Shown here: one piece after another, positions 46,404-57,432 of the stretch
Layout: every line of letters begins with the position of its first letter
Numbering within the stretch: position 1 is the stretch's first letter
Assembly: GCF_030272615.1 (NCBI RefSeq)
Contig: NC_081410.1
Location: 221,023,415-221,087,414, forward strand
Length of the DNA stretch: 64,000 nucleotides
From: Cryptomeria japonica
Lineage: Eukaryota > Streptophyta > Pinopsida > Cupressales > Cupressaceae
Reading direction: 5' to 3'
The notes under the pieces: generated by a model
What the model was told of the DNA's origin: nothing
The model's database searches: none
What the model saw: only the letters and a program-made list of their open reading frames with translations
Position numbers and translations under genes: made by a program

Positions 46404-49233
46404 ATTTCGCCCTGGACCCTTTGGAAGGGTCAAGAGCGATTTCCCTGACTAGGCCATGAATACCATATTTTCTTCACTTCAAAATCCTCTGGAAGGCAAG
46501 CTTACGCTTGTTTTGGCCTAACAAAGTTTTGGATTTCAATTTTTTAGCTCTTCACATGAGTAAATTGGGTGAAAATAGGCATTTCGCTCTGGACCCTTTG
46601 GAAGGGTCAGGAGCGATTTTCTCTTTTTAGGTCAAAATTCACCTTTGCTTGATCATTGACCTTTTCCAAGGCAATCTCCAGGGTCTATTCATCTCAACCA
46701 CTGACTTGGCTCAACAATATTTTGAAGGAAACACTGCATTTTTGGGAATTTCGCTCTGGACCCTTTGGAAGGGTCAGGAGCGAAATTCACTCTTCAAGCC
46801 AATTTTCCAATCTCTTTCACTTCAATTCATCAAAATTCCTTCAGTTTGAATCCACTTCTCAACTTGCTAGCATTGGTTTGATCCTCACAAGGCGAAAAAG
46901 GTCAATTTTGCTCAACAACCTAGCCAGGGACAGGACCTATCCAGAATTTCACTCTGGACCCTTTGGAAGGGTTAGGTGTGAAATTCTCACTTGAGCTCAA
47001 AATTCACATTTTTTTGAAGGTCATAATTTCTTCAAGGCATTCTAAATAGTCTCTTTCACCTTTGTTTAGGCCTGGTTTAACTCAAATCTTGAAGGAAAAG
47101 GTGACTTTAGGGTTTTTCACTCTGGACCCTTTGGAAGGGTCAGGAGCGAATTTCTTTGTTTGTAGCTCATTTTTCATCATTCCAACTTCAATCCACCTCA
47201 CAAGGCTAGGAAATAGTTCCCTTCTTTCACACAATCCAAGTTTGATTTGATTTTGCAAAGCAAAATAGGAGTTTTTAGGATTTTCGCTCTGGACGCTTTG
47301 GAAGGGTCAGGAGCAAAAATCTTGTTTTAGGGCTATTTTGCCATCCTTTCAACTTCAAATCTCCTCCAAGGCATAGAACATCTTGTCTCACTCCTCTCCA
47401 GGGTATAAAAACCAAAATCTTGTCTTGATTTGCAAGGAAAAAGGGGCATCTTAGAAATTTCGCTCTAGACCCTTTGGAAGGGTCAGGAGCGAAATTTTCA
47501 TTAGGCTTCAAAATTTGCATTCTTGGCAACCAAAATCCACTCTAAGGCAATCCAAATGCCTTCTCACACCCTTGTCCAAGCTTGGCTTTGCTCAAAATTT
47601 GGAAGAAAAGATGATTTTAAGGATTTTCGCTTTGGACCCTTTGGAAGGGTCAGGAGTGAAAATCACTTTTAGGCTCAATTCCTTCATCTTTCATGGTTTA
47701 TAGCAATTCAAAGTCAGTCTTAGGGGCAACTTCATCTTGATTTTACCTTATCCCACACTTGATCTAGCAAAAACTTGATAGCAAAAAGAGGTTTTGAGAA
47801 AATTCGCTCTGGACCCTTTGGAAGGGTCAGGAGCGAAATTCTCATTCCTGACCAAAAATCTTCATTTTTTCAACTTGAAACTTCTTTGCAAGGTAGGATT
47901 TCATCTTTCATTGCCCTAGAAACAAGGTTTCATGTCCAAGAAAGGTCAAAAAGTAGGTTTACAAGGAATTTCGCTCTAGACCCTTTGGAAGGGTTAGGAG
48001 CAAAATTTCCTTTCCTGGCTAGAATCCTTCATTTTCACAACTTCTAAACATCCCCAAGGATTCCAACATGTTCATTCTTCTTCTCATCATGTCTTGGACA
48101 CCAAAATTTGGCCAGATAAGGCAAGAAATGTCTCTTAGAGAGATTTTCACTCTGGACCCTTTGGAAGGGTCAGGATGACTTGGGCTAGATCCTTCATTTC
48201 TCCCTTTTAAAACGACCTCAAGAGGCAAAGACAAGTTATTTTCCTTCCATCTACGTCATAACAGATCAAAAACTTGACCTTCTTCAATGCAAAAATATGA
48301 GTTTTTTAGGAATTTCGCCCTGAACCCTTTGGAAGGGTCAGGAGCGAAATTTCCCTTTTGGTCTAAAATCCTTCTTTCTTATATGCTTTCAAACCTTCAA
48401 AGGCAACAAGGATGTCTAACCTTCCTTCCAAGATACCTTGCAAATCAAAACTTAGCCAAACTTAGGAGGAAATGAGCTTTAAGAAGATTTTCGCTCTGGA
48501 CCCTTTGGAAGGGTCAGGAGCGAAAATCTCATTCTAGGCTAGATTGCTCATTTTTCAAGCTTCAAACCACCTCACAAGGCAAAATTAGATCATTCTCCAC
48601 ATTAGGAACAAGGTTTCTAACCCATTCAAGGCAACAAATAAGGTTTATGATGAATTTCGCTCTGGACCCTTTGGAAGGGTCAGGAGTGAAATTCTCCTTT
48701 AGGCCACAATCTTTCTCTTCAAAATCAATCAACTCCATCTCCAGGCAAGAACATATCAATTCGTCCTTAAACATGCCTTAGAAAACAAAACTTAGCCAAA
48801 ACTGAGAAGAAAATGAGAGCAACAAGGATTTTCGTTCTGGACCCTTTGGAAGGGTCAGGAGTGAAAATCATGTTTTGCGTTTGATCCTTGACCTTTTGAA
48901 CTCCAATTTTCTTCAAGAGGCAAACATAGACCCTTCCTCATGCATCTCCACCTAAATCCTGATTTTAGCCAAGGAAAAATAAGAGCTTTCAAGAATTTCA
49001 CTCTGGACCCTTTGGAAGGGTTAGGAGTGAAATTCATCCTCTTGGCTAGTTCCTTACCTTGGTTCATTTCATTTTCATCAAACTTGATCAAATCAACTTC
49101 CTTCCTTCACTATCAAGACAATTCTCCATCCAATTTGGTCTAGGCGAGGTCCAACTGGGTTTTCAGGGCCCAAGGGAGGCAAGAAAGGGAGATTTCGCTC
49201 TGGACCCTTTGGAAGGGTCAGGAGCAAAAATCT
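46404..49233. repeat. 17-unit hairpin-core tandem array
   Basis: Seventeen units with cores starting near 46404, 46581, 46747, 46944, 47113, 47279, 47455, 47622, 47795, 47966, 48139, 48310, 48485, 48652, 48827, 48993 and 49190. Spacing is 166-197 bp, mean about 174. Each core has the form TTTCGCTC, TGGA, CCCTT, TGG, AAGGG, TCAG, GAGCGAAA, so it folds into a long stem with a three-base loop. Inter-core sequence is much more diverged but keeps CAAGGCAA-like phrases. Arms co-vary in places: CACTC with GAGTG at 48993, GATTTT with AAAATC at 48485, AATTT with AAATT at 46747. It lies upstream of the long gene in its sense direction. Confidence 0.93.
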
Positions 49234-49784
49234 CCTCCTAGACTGGCTTTCATCATTCCAAAGCCTAAAAGCTCTTCTTCAAGGTGAAAAATGTATCAAC
49301 TTTCTCAATTATGCCTCAAAAGTCAACAATATTGATCATTTCCATCCAAAACTCCTTAATTCATCATCAGTGCATTCATTCATCAATTTCCAAAATCACC
49401 ACTTTGATCTCCTTTTGATCACTGACTCTGCTCAATCAACTCAGACCTGGAAGCAAACAGGACTCTAACAAGAAAACCATCAAACTAGACCTACCTTGAC
49501 CTTAGACCTATTCACCCTCTTCTTCAATCTCGCCATCCTGATTCTCCTGAAAGGAAATACTTCATTAAGGCAAACTTAAGGTTCCAGGCAGACAACTAAT
49601 GACCTCCCAAAACTAGGCTAGAGTCAGCTTGAAAGAAACCCTAAAACGAGCTTTCAGAGATTAGCCCTAATCTAGCCAACCCAGGCAACCACCCACTCAC
49701 TCAAAACCAAGCAAGCAGAGAGAAAAACTAACTAAGGGAAAGCAAAACCCTAAGAAAAAGAGGGGGTCCCCATTCTGATGGGGC
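49234..49784 (-). other. 5' leader of the unclassified element
   Basis: No gene. The outermost end has a palindrome CCCCAT, four bases, ATGGGG (49770-49783) beside a G-run, and a purine-rich AGAAAAAGAGGGGG stretch. Confidence 0.4.
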
Positions 49785-50012
49785 GATGTGTGAAATGGTC
49801 ACAACACTCACCCATAGAGAAAGTGTTTTGTGAAATAGACATTTCAATCACTGAGCTAGTAAACACCTATGTGCAGAAACATCAGAAGAGTAGTGCATTG
49901 TTCACTCCATGGGATGGTGAGCTAATAAAAAAATGGAAGGGTATATGTCTACCAACCAATGGTAACCAGTCTTCAGTAGGTGAATCAAGGAATGATAGAG
50001 CACATATAGTTT

Positions 50013-50505
50013 GATAACCCCCTCAACTCAATTTTGCAAAGGTCAACTTTGATGGATCTTCAAGGGGTAATCTAGGTGAGTCGGGGGTAGGAGTGTGTAT
50101 TAGAAATCATTTAGGGGAGTTATTGGCTTTCAAATATTCTTCACTACCCCAAGGAACAAACAATCTTGCAGAAGCCTGAGCTCTTCTATACAGGCTATCA
50201 CTCGCAAAAAAAATGAGGATTCACAGAATACATATTGAAGGTGATTCCACTTTGATCACCAATGCATGCAAAATCAGAAAATCCTCTAATTGGCATATTA
50301 GCTATGTTCTTAATCAAATATGGGATATACTAAACTCTTTTGAAACATATGCCATTTCACTTAAATTTAGAGAGGGCAACAAATTGGCGGACAAGTTAGC
50401 AAATATAGGGTGTGACCGTGTGGAAGTCAAATCAATTAACAGGAGCATTGATGTCAATTTATTCCCTCACCTTCAGCAAATCCTAAATGATGATAAGGGC
50501 AATTA
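50013..50505 (+). pseudogene. LINE C-terminal RNase H
   Basis: Right-hand remainder of the LINE polyprotein. KVNFDGSSRGNLG carries the first RNase H aspartate, NNLAEA the glutamate, HIEGDSTL the next aspartate, and REGNKLADKLAN the C-terminal one, so all four typical acidic positions are present. One TGA follows AEA at about 50178, where this family commonly has tryptophan. RNase H after the zinc region is a known arrangement in plant L1-type elements. Confidence 0.88.
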
Positions 50506-50597
50506 AATAATCATGACAAGGTGATATGAATAATAACCTTTGATTTGAAGTTTAGGTTCATATCAATTATTGTAAAGGCTAATTATTACTCACCTAC

Positions 50598-50941
50598 GAG
50601 CACTCCTCTCATAGCTACGACCGCTCGTGTATATTGAAGGCCGAATGCTCCACCATTTTCACATGTACTAATTTGTAGACACCATCGGTGGAGCATCCAT
50701 CCGAAACCATGCATCTTAGTTGAGGTCACCTCTTCGAAAGGTAGGCCAACAGGATGACGAATCAGAGAGGTGGGTTCTCAGAGAACAAAAGGGTAGTCTC
50801 ATTCTCGGGCCATCTTGTCTTAAGCAGAGAAAGCTACCCAGGGAAACCTGTGAGCGCTCCTTTCATAGCTACGATCGTTCATGTAGACTGAAGGCCAAAT
50901 GCTCCACCACTTTCACATGTAGCAATTTGTAGACATGTGGC
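50598..50941. repeat. Pair of direct repeats about 253 bp apart
   Basis: Sequence GAGC(A/G)CTCC then CATAGCTACGA and GAATGCTCCACCA or its variant occurs at 50598-50685 and 50852-50941. It lies just after the LINE 3' end. Function unknown; the remaining sequence to 51231 has no clear gene. Confidence 0.7.
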
Positions 50942-51231
50942 GGGTTCTTCACACATACGACATCACCCAACTAACAAGATAAATAAGGCTCGGTACTTGG
51001 TATCGTATACTCAAAATTGTTGGAAATAGTGAAAGCTAGTGGAAGTTGTATGAAGACAGAATTACTGTGAAGGAAGTGGTTCTCGAGCTAATGAGAAGGT
51101 GCAATTCTGGGTAATGAGCAATTACAAAAGAAGGAAAATAGAGGAATTGAGGTGTTAACCGAAGTAACTCACATAGAATTCAAAATTTGCCATACAACGA
51201 GAAGCTTCAATAGAGGAATTGTAGGTGCAAG

Positions 51232-51921
51232 ATGGACTACAAGCCACGAAATTACAGAGTCATGATCTCGGTGGCAGATTGGGAGTGCCCATACTCAGGC
51301 CACATCACTGATGAAATCCTGGGACAAGTTTTTTACGTTCAAAGTAACCACACAAGTAGAAGGGTGAAAAGGATTATAGGAGAGGAAATCCTATTTCCCG
51401 AGGTAAGTAGGCTTATCTTGCCCTCCCAATTAATGTCAATTTTTCTCTCAAACACACTGAACCTTCTACAGTCGTTAGAATTATTGGTGATTATAGCTGA
51501 AAGAGTGGCATGCGATGTCTATCTTTCTGCCAACAAGTTAATCTCTGCTGTTCAAAAGTATGATATGTGGGAGGGTGAAGCTGAAATAGGAGGTCTTTTT
51601 CCAAGGTATTTACTCCAAAATGGGCATGCATATGTTTCATTATATGATAGCATCAAAAACACCTTGGAAATGCAGAATTTTAGGTTTCTTCAAATGTCAC
51701 TCGATAGATATCATAGAACCTTTGGTCGTGATTTAGTTGACAACACCAAGAAAAAGGTCAATGCTCTGCTAATGCTGCTAGGCAATGAAAGGACCAGAGA
51801 AGCAATTCGGCCTCAACAAGAAGTTGTTCCTAACCTCAATGCTATGCCGAGATTGGGGGACCCCCAATTTGGTCAGGATGATATACAAGACAAAGATATG
51901 TTGAATTTTGATCAGATTTGA
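51232..51921 (+). CDS. Intact 229-codon ORF of unknown function
   Basis: Starts MDYKPRNYRVMISVADWECP and runs 229 codons without interruption, unusual for this decayed neighbourhood. Visible features: a hydrophobic stretch (LPSQLMSIFLSNTLNLLQSL), likely helical segments throughout, and a polar, glutamine/aspartate-rich tail (FGQDDIQDKDMLNFDQI). No signal peptide or catalytic motif is evident. I do not recognise the family. It could be a single-exon host gene, a retrogene, an accessory protein of an element, or a captured foreign gene; no intron boundary or poly-A tail settles this. Confidence 0.5.
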   Translation: MDYKPRNYRVMISVADWECPYSGHITDEILGQVFYVQSNHTSRRVKRIIGEEILFPEVSRLILPSQLMSIFLSNTLNLLQSLELLVIIAERVACDVYLSANKLISAVQKYDMWEGEAEIGGLFPRYLLQNGHAYVSLYDSIKNTLEMQNFRFLQMSLDRYHRTFGRDLVDNTKKKVNALLMLLGNERTREAIRPQQEVVPNLNAMPRLGDPQFGQDDIQDKDMLNFDQI

Positions 51922-53100
51922 AGGAGCAGGGAAATTTAAATTTTATCTAACTTTGATCTCAGTTTGATGTTAATTCAACCTATGTAAGGTATGAATTCAA
52001 TTTGTCAGAATGTATAAACGATCTTCATATATATATATATATATATATATATGCAGTATATTACCGACCTCCTACAGGTTGATGATAATTATGAACTGTT
52101 GTGTTCACCAAGTGCTGTAGGTTATCAACTTACTCCACGTTGACAATAATCACAAACTATTATCTATTCCTATATGCCAAGCACTGAGCTATCACGAACT
52201 GCGTATTGGTATCACTTGTTCCATCACGGACTGTTTGATGTGTTGATATTACATGTTCTATCACTGCTGTGTTTCTTATCCTTCAAATAAAGATCACTAT
52301 AATGGTGGATAGTTTCTATAGACCAATTAATGCAATAGATTGATCTTCTTTTCATCTATTGATCTCTTGATGATTACAAACCTTTATATGCTGTTGAATT
52401 TCATCGAATTCAAAATTGTATTTGACTGCAATATAGACTGCTGTGCATGACTTCCTACTATTTACGTTCATCCTGTAATTAATCGATCAGTATCTCATAC
52501 TGATAGAACATATATGGTATTCAATGGATCTGCTGTCTGCAATCTCAATTGCTGTGTGTATACTTATCTGCTATGTGTGCTATATGTTCGGTTTGCTATA
52601 GACACCGGCTGCTTAGTATTAACTCCTTGTTGTATCGAGCTGTAGTATATATATTTTCTATCTTATCGATCTAAATGAATGCATACAAATATAAGACCCA
52701 CGAAGGGGTCACGACTCTTCACCAAGAGTCCGATGCATATAAACCAAATCGATAACTAAACTGATGATAGTTATTGGGATATTTCACTAATCCGATATAC
52801 AATGGTAATACATAACTAAACCGATATATTCAATAGTTTGATAGATAGAATCAGTTTAGATAAAAACGATAATCAACTATGTGACACAAATAGATAATCA
52901 AACTTATCATAATACTTGTCAAATGAATTGACATGGATGATGAAGTATGGTTATGTAAGGAAGTCTGAATAGTTTTGATAAGGTTAATTAATTGATCAAA
53001 TGTGTAAGGCCGATAGGCCACTTACACATTTGATCTATAGAGTCGGTATTTAGGATTCCGACTGAAGCTACAACTTCAACACTCCCTCTTAGCTAGGGAG
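51922..53100 (+). other. Sequence after the unknown ORF
   Basis: A TA microsatellite lies at 52028-52053. Phrases such as ATCACGAACTG and AACTGATGATAG recur loosely. No gene or clear element boundary was found. Confidence 0.35.
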
Positions 53101-53216
53101 GAATCCTTCTCATCGTTACATCACTCCATAGTGATGATTTACCACAATAGCTACATCTCTATGAGGAAGAGAAATATATCACCTCACTGTGATATCAAGT
53201 GTTATGGCATGTCCAC

Positions 53217-53528
53217 GGATATCATGTCACATGATATCCATCATAAATCTCTTAATGTAATACCCACCATCATGGCTTGTCCACGGATATCACGTCTCAT
53301 GATATCCACCATAATGGCATATTCAAGTATATCACTTCATGGCATGTCCACGGACATTACATCACATAATATCCACCATGAATATCTCTTTATGTAACAT
53401 CCACCATCATGGATTATTCACGGATATCATGTCTCATGATATCCACCAGTATGGTATATCCATAGATATTACTTCTAGAGATATCAACCATCATGACATA
53501 TCCATAGATATCACGTCTAATGATATCC
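53217..53528. repeat. GATATC-palindrome repeat cluster
   Basis: Dispersed units built on GGATATCATG, a three-base spacer and CATGATATCC at 53217-53239, 53285-53307, 53422-53444 and 53506-53528, with decayed ones between. Each is embedded in GGCATGTCCAC or TATCCACCAT phrases that repeat from about 53150 to 53530. Each core is a near-perfect hairpin. Frames across it are repeat-derived. Confidence 0.8.
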
Positions 53529-53884
53529 ATTATAATAGTGTGATCAATCAATATTGTGGGATCGTCACCTTACAATAATGATCAGATATACAAGTGGCTA
53601 TCTGTAACATGTTCAAACTGATCATAACAATAAACAAACACAGCTCCAAAAATTAATGACTTGATTGATATTAAAAGCCCCCAAGATGGAATTGTCAAGT
53701 TTGGAAAGAGGCATGACTTCTGAGTTAGTTCAATATGGTTGAATGAGAAGTATGGACCAAGTTAAATTTATTGCAACTATTATAAATCTGTATGGTCCCT
53801 TCATTTTAGTGTTGTGGCCTCTTCAAAAGATGATATAATTAAATATTTTTGTACTATATGTTCTGCAATAAATTTTGCATCTGT

Positions 53885-54640
53885 TCAAGTCATTTTTTCA
53901 CAATTCAACACCCAGAAAGGGGAACAATTGCTGCAATGCTGAAAATTATTAGCCAAAACAAAATTTCTGATCACTCCCTTGGCTGGAAATGCCTTCCTAA
54001 AAATCACCAACTTAGTAAAATACCAAGTTTTGCTCAAAATCTTTCTCCACTCCACTTGCAGGTGTTCAAATGGACTCATAAGATGACTTTGAAAAGAGAT
54101 AACAGTAGCATTGCTCTTCAAAAACGCCAAGGCATGGCACCATAGGAGTAAGCTCAAGAAAGTTGACATGAACTTTCTCATTTTCAACGCCTTGCACTCC
54201 CACATAATAACTGTCATTGAAATTTAAGTTGCTGTCCCAAACATAAGTGCAAGTTGAATATAAACAATAACAATTATTTGGTGCCCAAAAACCCATCCAA
54301 CACTGAAACTGGTTAGTTAAACCTGTCATTCCTTCCATTTGAGGCCATAGACTAACCCTATCTAGGAGCTGAAGGGATTGAAAATGCTTAAATCTACAAC
54401 CGTTCAAGTCTGATTTTTACAATTCAACACCTAGAAGAACAACAATTGCTGCAATGCTGAAAATTATTAGCCAAAATAAAATTCTCTAATCACTCCCTTG
54501 GCCAGAAACGCCTTCCAAGTTTTGCTCAAAATCTCTCTCGAGTCCACTTGCAGGTGTTCAAATGGACTCATAAGATGACTATAAAAAGTGATAACAGTAT
54601 CATTATCATTGCTTTTTGGTTCCATAACTTCCCAAGGTAT
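53885..54640. repeat. Direct duplication of about 240 bp
   Basis: Sequence from CAATTCAACACC to GATGACT and GATAACAGTA at about 53897-54115 recurs at about 54419-54605 with a 30-bp internal deletion and substitutions. CAGGTGTTCAAATGGACTCA is shared exactly. Confidence 0.8.
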
Positions 54641-54838
54641 GCTTCTTCGATTATCTTTAGTCACTTAGAACCCATGAAAATGATCTTGTGCATAGATACT
54701 TACCCAAAAGTAACTCCACCATGTTGATGCTGCGCTACACTTATCTTCATGTGGACTCCATCAAGAGTGCATTTGATGATGCTTATAGCTTCAACACTAA
54801 TGGTTTCCATCCAATTGAATTCTAACGCACAATAGTTC

Positions 54839-55408
54839 TCAGTTCTCACCTCCTTGTGGTAAACCCACAAGGTCAACCATCATACCATGATGACCCAAAT
54901 CACTATGGTTCACTGCAGGAAGCAAACCAACAATGATCCTGGGTGACCCAATAGGAAAATCAAATGGTTCCATTATATGTTTGGACATCATACTTGGATC
55001 CCATATCTCACTTGTGTTGACCAAACCAAGAGGTGCCTCATCATCCAACACAAAGAGTGGATTATCAAAAGAAGACTCAAAATCCATCTCAAACAATGGA
55101 TTATCAACCAATTGAATACTATCATTGTGCTCATGCTCAACCCAATCCTCCTGCTGGTCCAAACTTCCATTTTCTGATCTCTTGGTGCAATATAATAGAT
55201 TAAACTCCTCTTGAGTGCTATCAAACTATTCAATCGGTTGCCCAATCTCTTTTGTGCTTTCCTCATTTTCTTGCTCTTTGAATTTTGTGTTATCAGCAAG
55301 TTCTTTTTCAGCCTTAAGAAACACTATCTGAGTGTTTTTCAAAGAATTTTTAGTTGTTTTAAACCCATAGGTGAGCTCTTCAACCTTTGCCCTTGTTTCT
55401 TTAGACAT
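54839..55408 (-). pseudogene. Unrecognised minus-strand coding remnant, one in-frame TAG
   Basis: Frame from MSKETRAKVEELTYGF at 55408 to a stop at 54839, about 189 codons, broken only by TAG at 55226-55228. It has a lysine/glutamate-rich helical start, then acidic, asparagine/proline-rich sequence with a repeated (D/V)NPLFEMDFE and DNPLFVLDDE motif. I do not recognise it. It looks like real protein style rather than chance and may belong to a retroelement or a captured gene. Confidence 0.35.
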
Positions 55409-56940
55409 AGATAAATCCTGATCTGCATGCTTGGTAGCTACATCTCTATCATATATTGTTGTAATTTTTTAGCTCTTGGGGCTTTTGGGTTTTATATTTC
55501 TTTGAAAACTTACATTTTGTTTCTGTATTTATTTTGATTCATTTCTTTTATGGGTAATACTTTTGGAAACCCATTACTTGTGGTATTTTTCGTTGGCTGT
55601 ACTTAAAGAGTCGTATGCTGCATTCAGCCATTTGTGGACATTAATATAGCTCCTGTGGTATCTTTGTTTGTTGTTACTTGTGTAGCAGAAGGAACAGATA
55701 TTGCGAGCTATACTTGAAATGGTTTAAAAGATGATTCTATACAACAAAAAAAATGTAGCTATACAAAGCATCAAGTTGGTTGTTTTTGTGGATAATTGAA
55801 GACATTCTTTATAAGGTGTAGGAAGCATAGTATTCCATATTCCATTTTGGGACACATATATCTATATAATTAGGATTCATTTAGTTGCAATTACTAATTT
55901 TGTGACTAACACGTTATCTACCATTAAGTTTTGACTTTCAAATATCGATGACCTATGAGGGAACTCATAGTTGAAGTCATTTTTGATAGCTCACATTCTT
56001 TTGTATCCTTCATAAGAAACTTTATCTGCTAATCAATCAGATGATTTCAGCATTTCATATAAATTAATATAGCTTCTTTTGTATAATGTTCAGTTGGTGC
56101 TTATGTAGCAAGAGGAACAATTATCATAAACTTATGTCTTTTACCTAACATGTCTCATTTTTTCTTTAACTTGAAATGTTTTCAGTTAGAATTCTTTACC
56201 AAATAAAATGTAGTTATACAATCGTAGATGGCCTTTATGAGGTAGGGCAAGAATAGGGTTCTTGAGGAAGAATTTTGATAGGAGGACTCATTAATTGTAG
56301 TAACTACATTTGTAACTGGCATGTTATATAATGTTAGCTTCAAAATGTCGATAACCTGTGAGGGAATTCATCATCAATTTCTTTTCTTGATAGCTTAAAT
56401 TCTTTTGTTTCCTTTATGGGTCCTTCCTTTGTGTTACTTAAATCAACGCAATGTCTGTTACCAAGTGGATAGAGCATCACTAAAGTGCCCAAGTTCTTGA
56501 TCATGTATTCAGTGTAATAATTTTATTGTAGTCGTTACTCTACAGTTATCTGTCTTTGGTAATTAACATTTTGTGGATAAACAAATCAAATTCCTGCATT
56601 GTCTGAAGCTCTGCTTATGTTTTCCAAAATTGCTTTACAATTTTTTTTTGACTTAACTAATATATTAGGTTGAAGCTGACATGAAATGTACGTGTAACAT
56701 TAAAAGAATTCAGAGTTTCTTTTAAAAGCTCTCTCTTCATTATCTTATGGCCTGTGGCAAATGGATATTTTGAGTAGGATTTTCATGTGACTAGTATGGA
56801 GACATTCTATCATTAAATTTTGAGATTTGGATGCTTGTATGCATCCTTCAATTCTGTTCATAGTTTTATGGCTTATTTCATATTCTGCTATTCATGGTAA
56901 GTGAAAATATAGTATGTCACTAATTTAATGTCTTTTGCAG
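55409..56940 (+). other. Intron 2, 3' part
   Basis: AT-rich intron sequence ending in the acceptor TCTTTTGCAG at 56940. No gene or clear repeat was recognised. Confidence 0.5.
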
Positions 56941-57018
56941 GTTGATGCTTTAGCTGCAGCTCGTGACAAGGAAATGCATGAGGCGACCCGAAGGATGTTA
57001 TCAATACTTCTGCGCCAG
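56941..57018 (+). CDS. AAA-type ATPase exon after Walker B (host gene)
   Basis: A 78-nt exon, 26 codons, phase 0, after TTTTGCAG and before GTACAG. It encodes VDALAAARDKEMHEATR then RMLSILLRQ, the segment that in AAA modules follows Walker B and leads to sensor 1. Joined with the previous exon it gives FLDEVDA, where many relatives have LDEID. The intron between is 22,822 bp and contains the LINE and the unclassified element. The next exon, which should carry sensor 1 and the arginine finger region, was not found in the remaining 7 kb. Confidence 0.93.
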
Positions 57019-57260
57019 GTACAGTAATGATAAAACATTTCTCTTATATTAGAATTGTGCTTATTTTCTTGGCATAAGTTACTTTTACTCATATGCTTTC
57101 TTTTCCAATAGAGTACTCACTTAAATGCTATGAATTCTGTCAACCCAAGGGTCAGGACATTTATTGCCTTTATTCATGTATATAATGACACGACCAAGCT
57201 ATGCTTTGGATCATTATTATCATTATATGCAGTGGTACTTATAAAAAAGTAAAAGTCAAA

Positions 57261-57432
57261 TATCATCATTACTATCATTATTATCATTGGCAGTAGTATT
57301 ATCATTATTATTGTAGTATTACTATTAACTATTATCATTGGCAATGTAGTATCATTATTATTATTGCCACTTGTGTACCTACCACTGCATTATCATTAGT
57401 ATTATCAGTAGTGGCAATAGTATTATCATTGT
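57261..57432. repeat. ATTATC-rich simple repeat
   Basis: Imperfect trinucleotide-like tract of TATCATTATTATCATTGGCA phrases. Low complexity; no gene. Confidence 0.8.

Larger units (their letters stand above)
41074..49784 (-). mobile_element. Unclassified 8.7-kb inserted element
   Basis: Inserted in the LINE with GATGTG at both junctions. On the minus strand it has a 0.55-kb leader, a 17-unit hairpin array, a 1-kb spacer, one long gene, and a 1.06-kb 3' region ending CGTGTACAAAATA (or CA, depending on how the duplication is split). I looked for reverse transcriptase, integrase and a second LTR copy and found none. The minus-strand 5' end reads GCCCCATCAGAATGGGG, not the TG expected of an LTR. 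It may be a non-autonomous LTR element that lost one LTR, or a type not yet described. Confidence 0.65.
37990..50510 (+). mobile_element. LINE (L1-like) split by an 8.7-kb insertion
   Basis: A non-LTR retrotransposon on the plus strand, truncated at its 5' side. Pieces in order: endonuclease tail (about 38000-38215), reverse transcriptase (38226-40043), a degraded connection, a zinc-binding zf-RVT-like region (40562-41066), then after the insertion a C-terminal RNase H (50013-50505). GATGTG stands on both sides of the insertion (41068-41073 and 49785-49790). Confidence 0.88.

Noticed and set aside
46404-49233. CRISPR-like array of palindromic repeats and spacers
   Set aside because: The period is about 174 bp, spacers look like diverged repeat DNA, the host is a plant and no cas-like gene is present. 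It is an element-borne tandem array.
51232-51921. Calling the 229-codon ORF an endogenous viral gene
   Set aside because: No motif or context supports a viral family; it is left as unknown.
53131-53578. Overlapping ORFs in the GATATC repeat cluster
   Set aside because: Histidine/isoleucine-rich frames come from the repeated palindromes.
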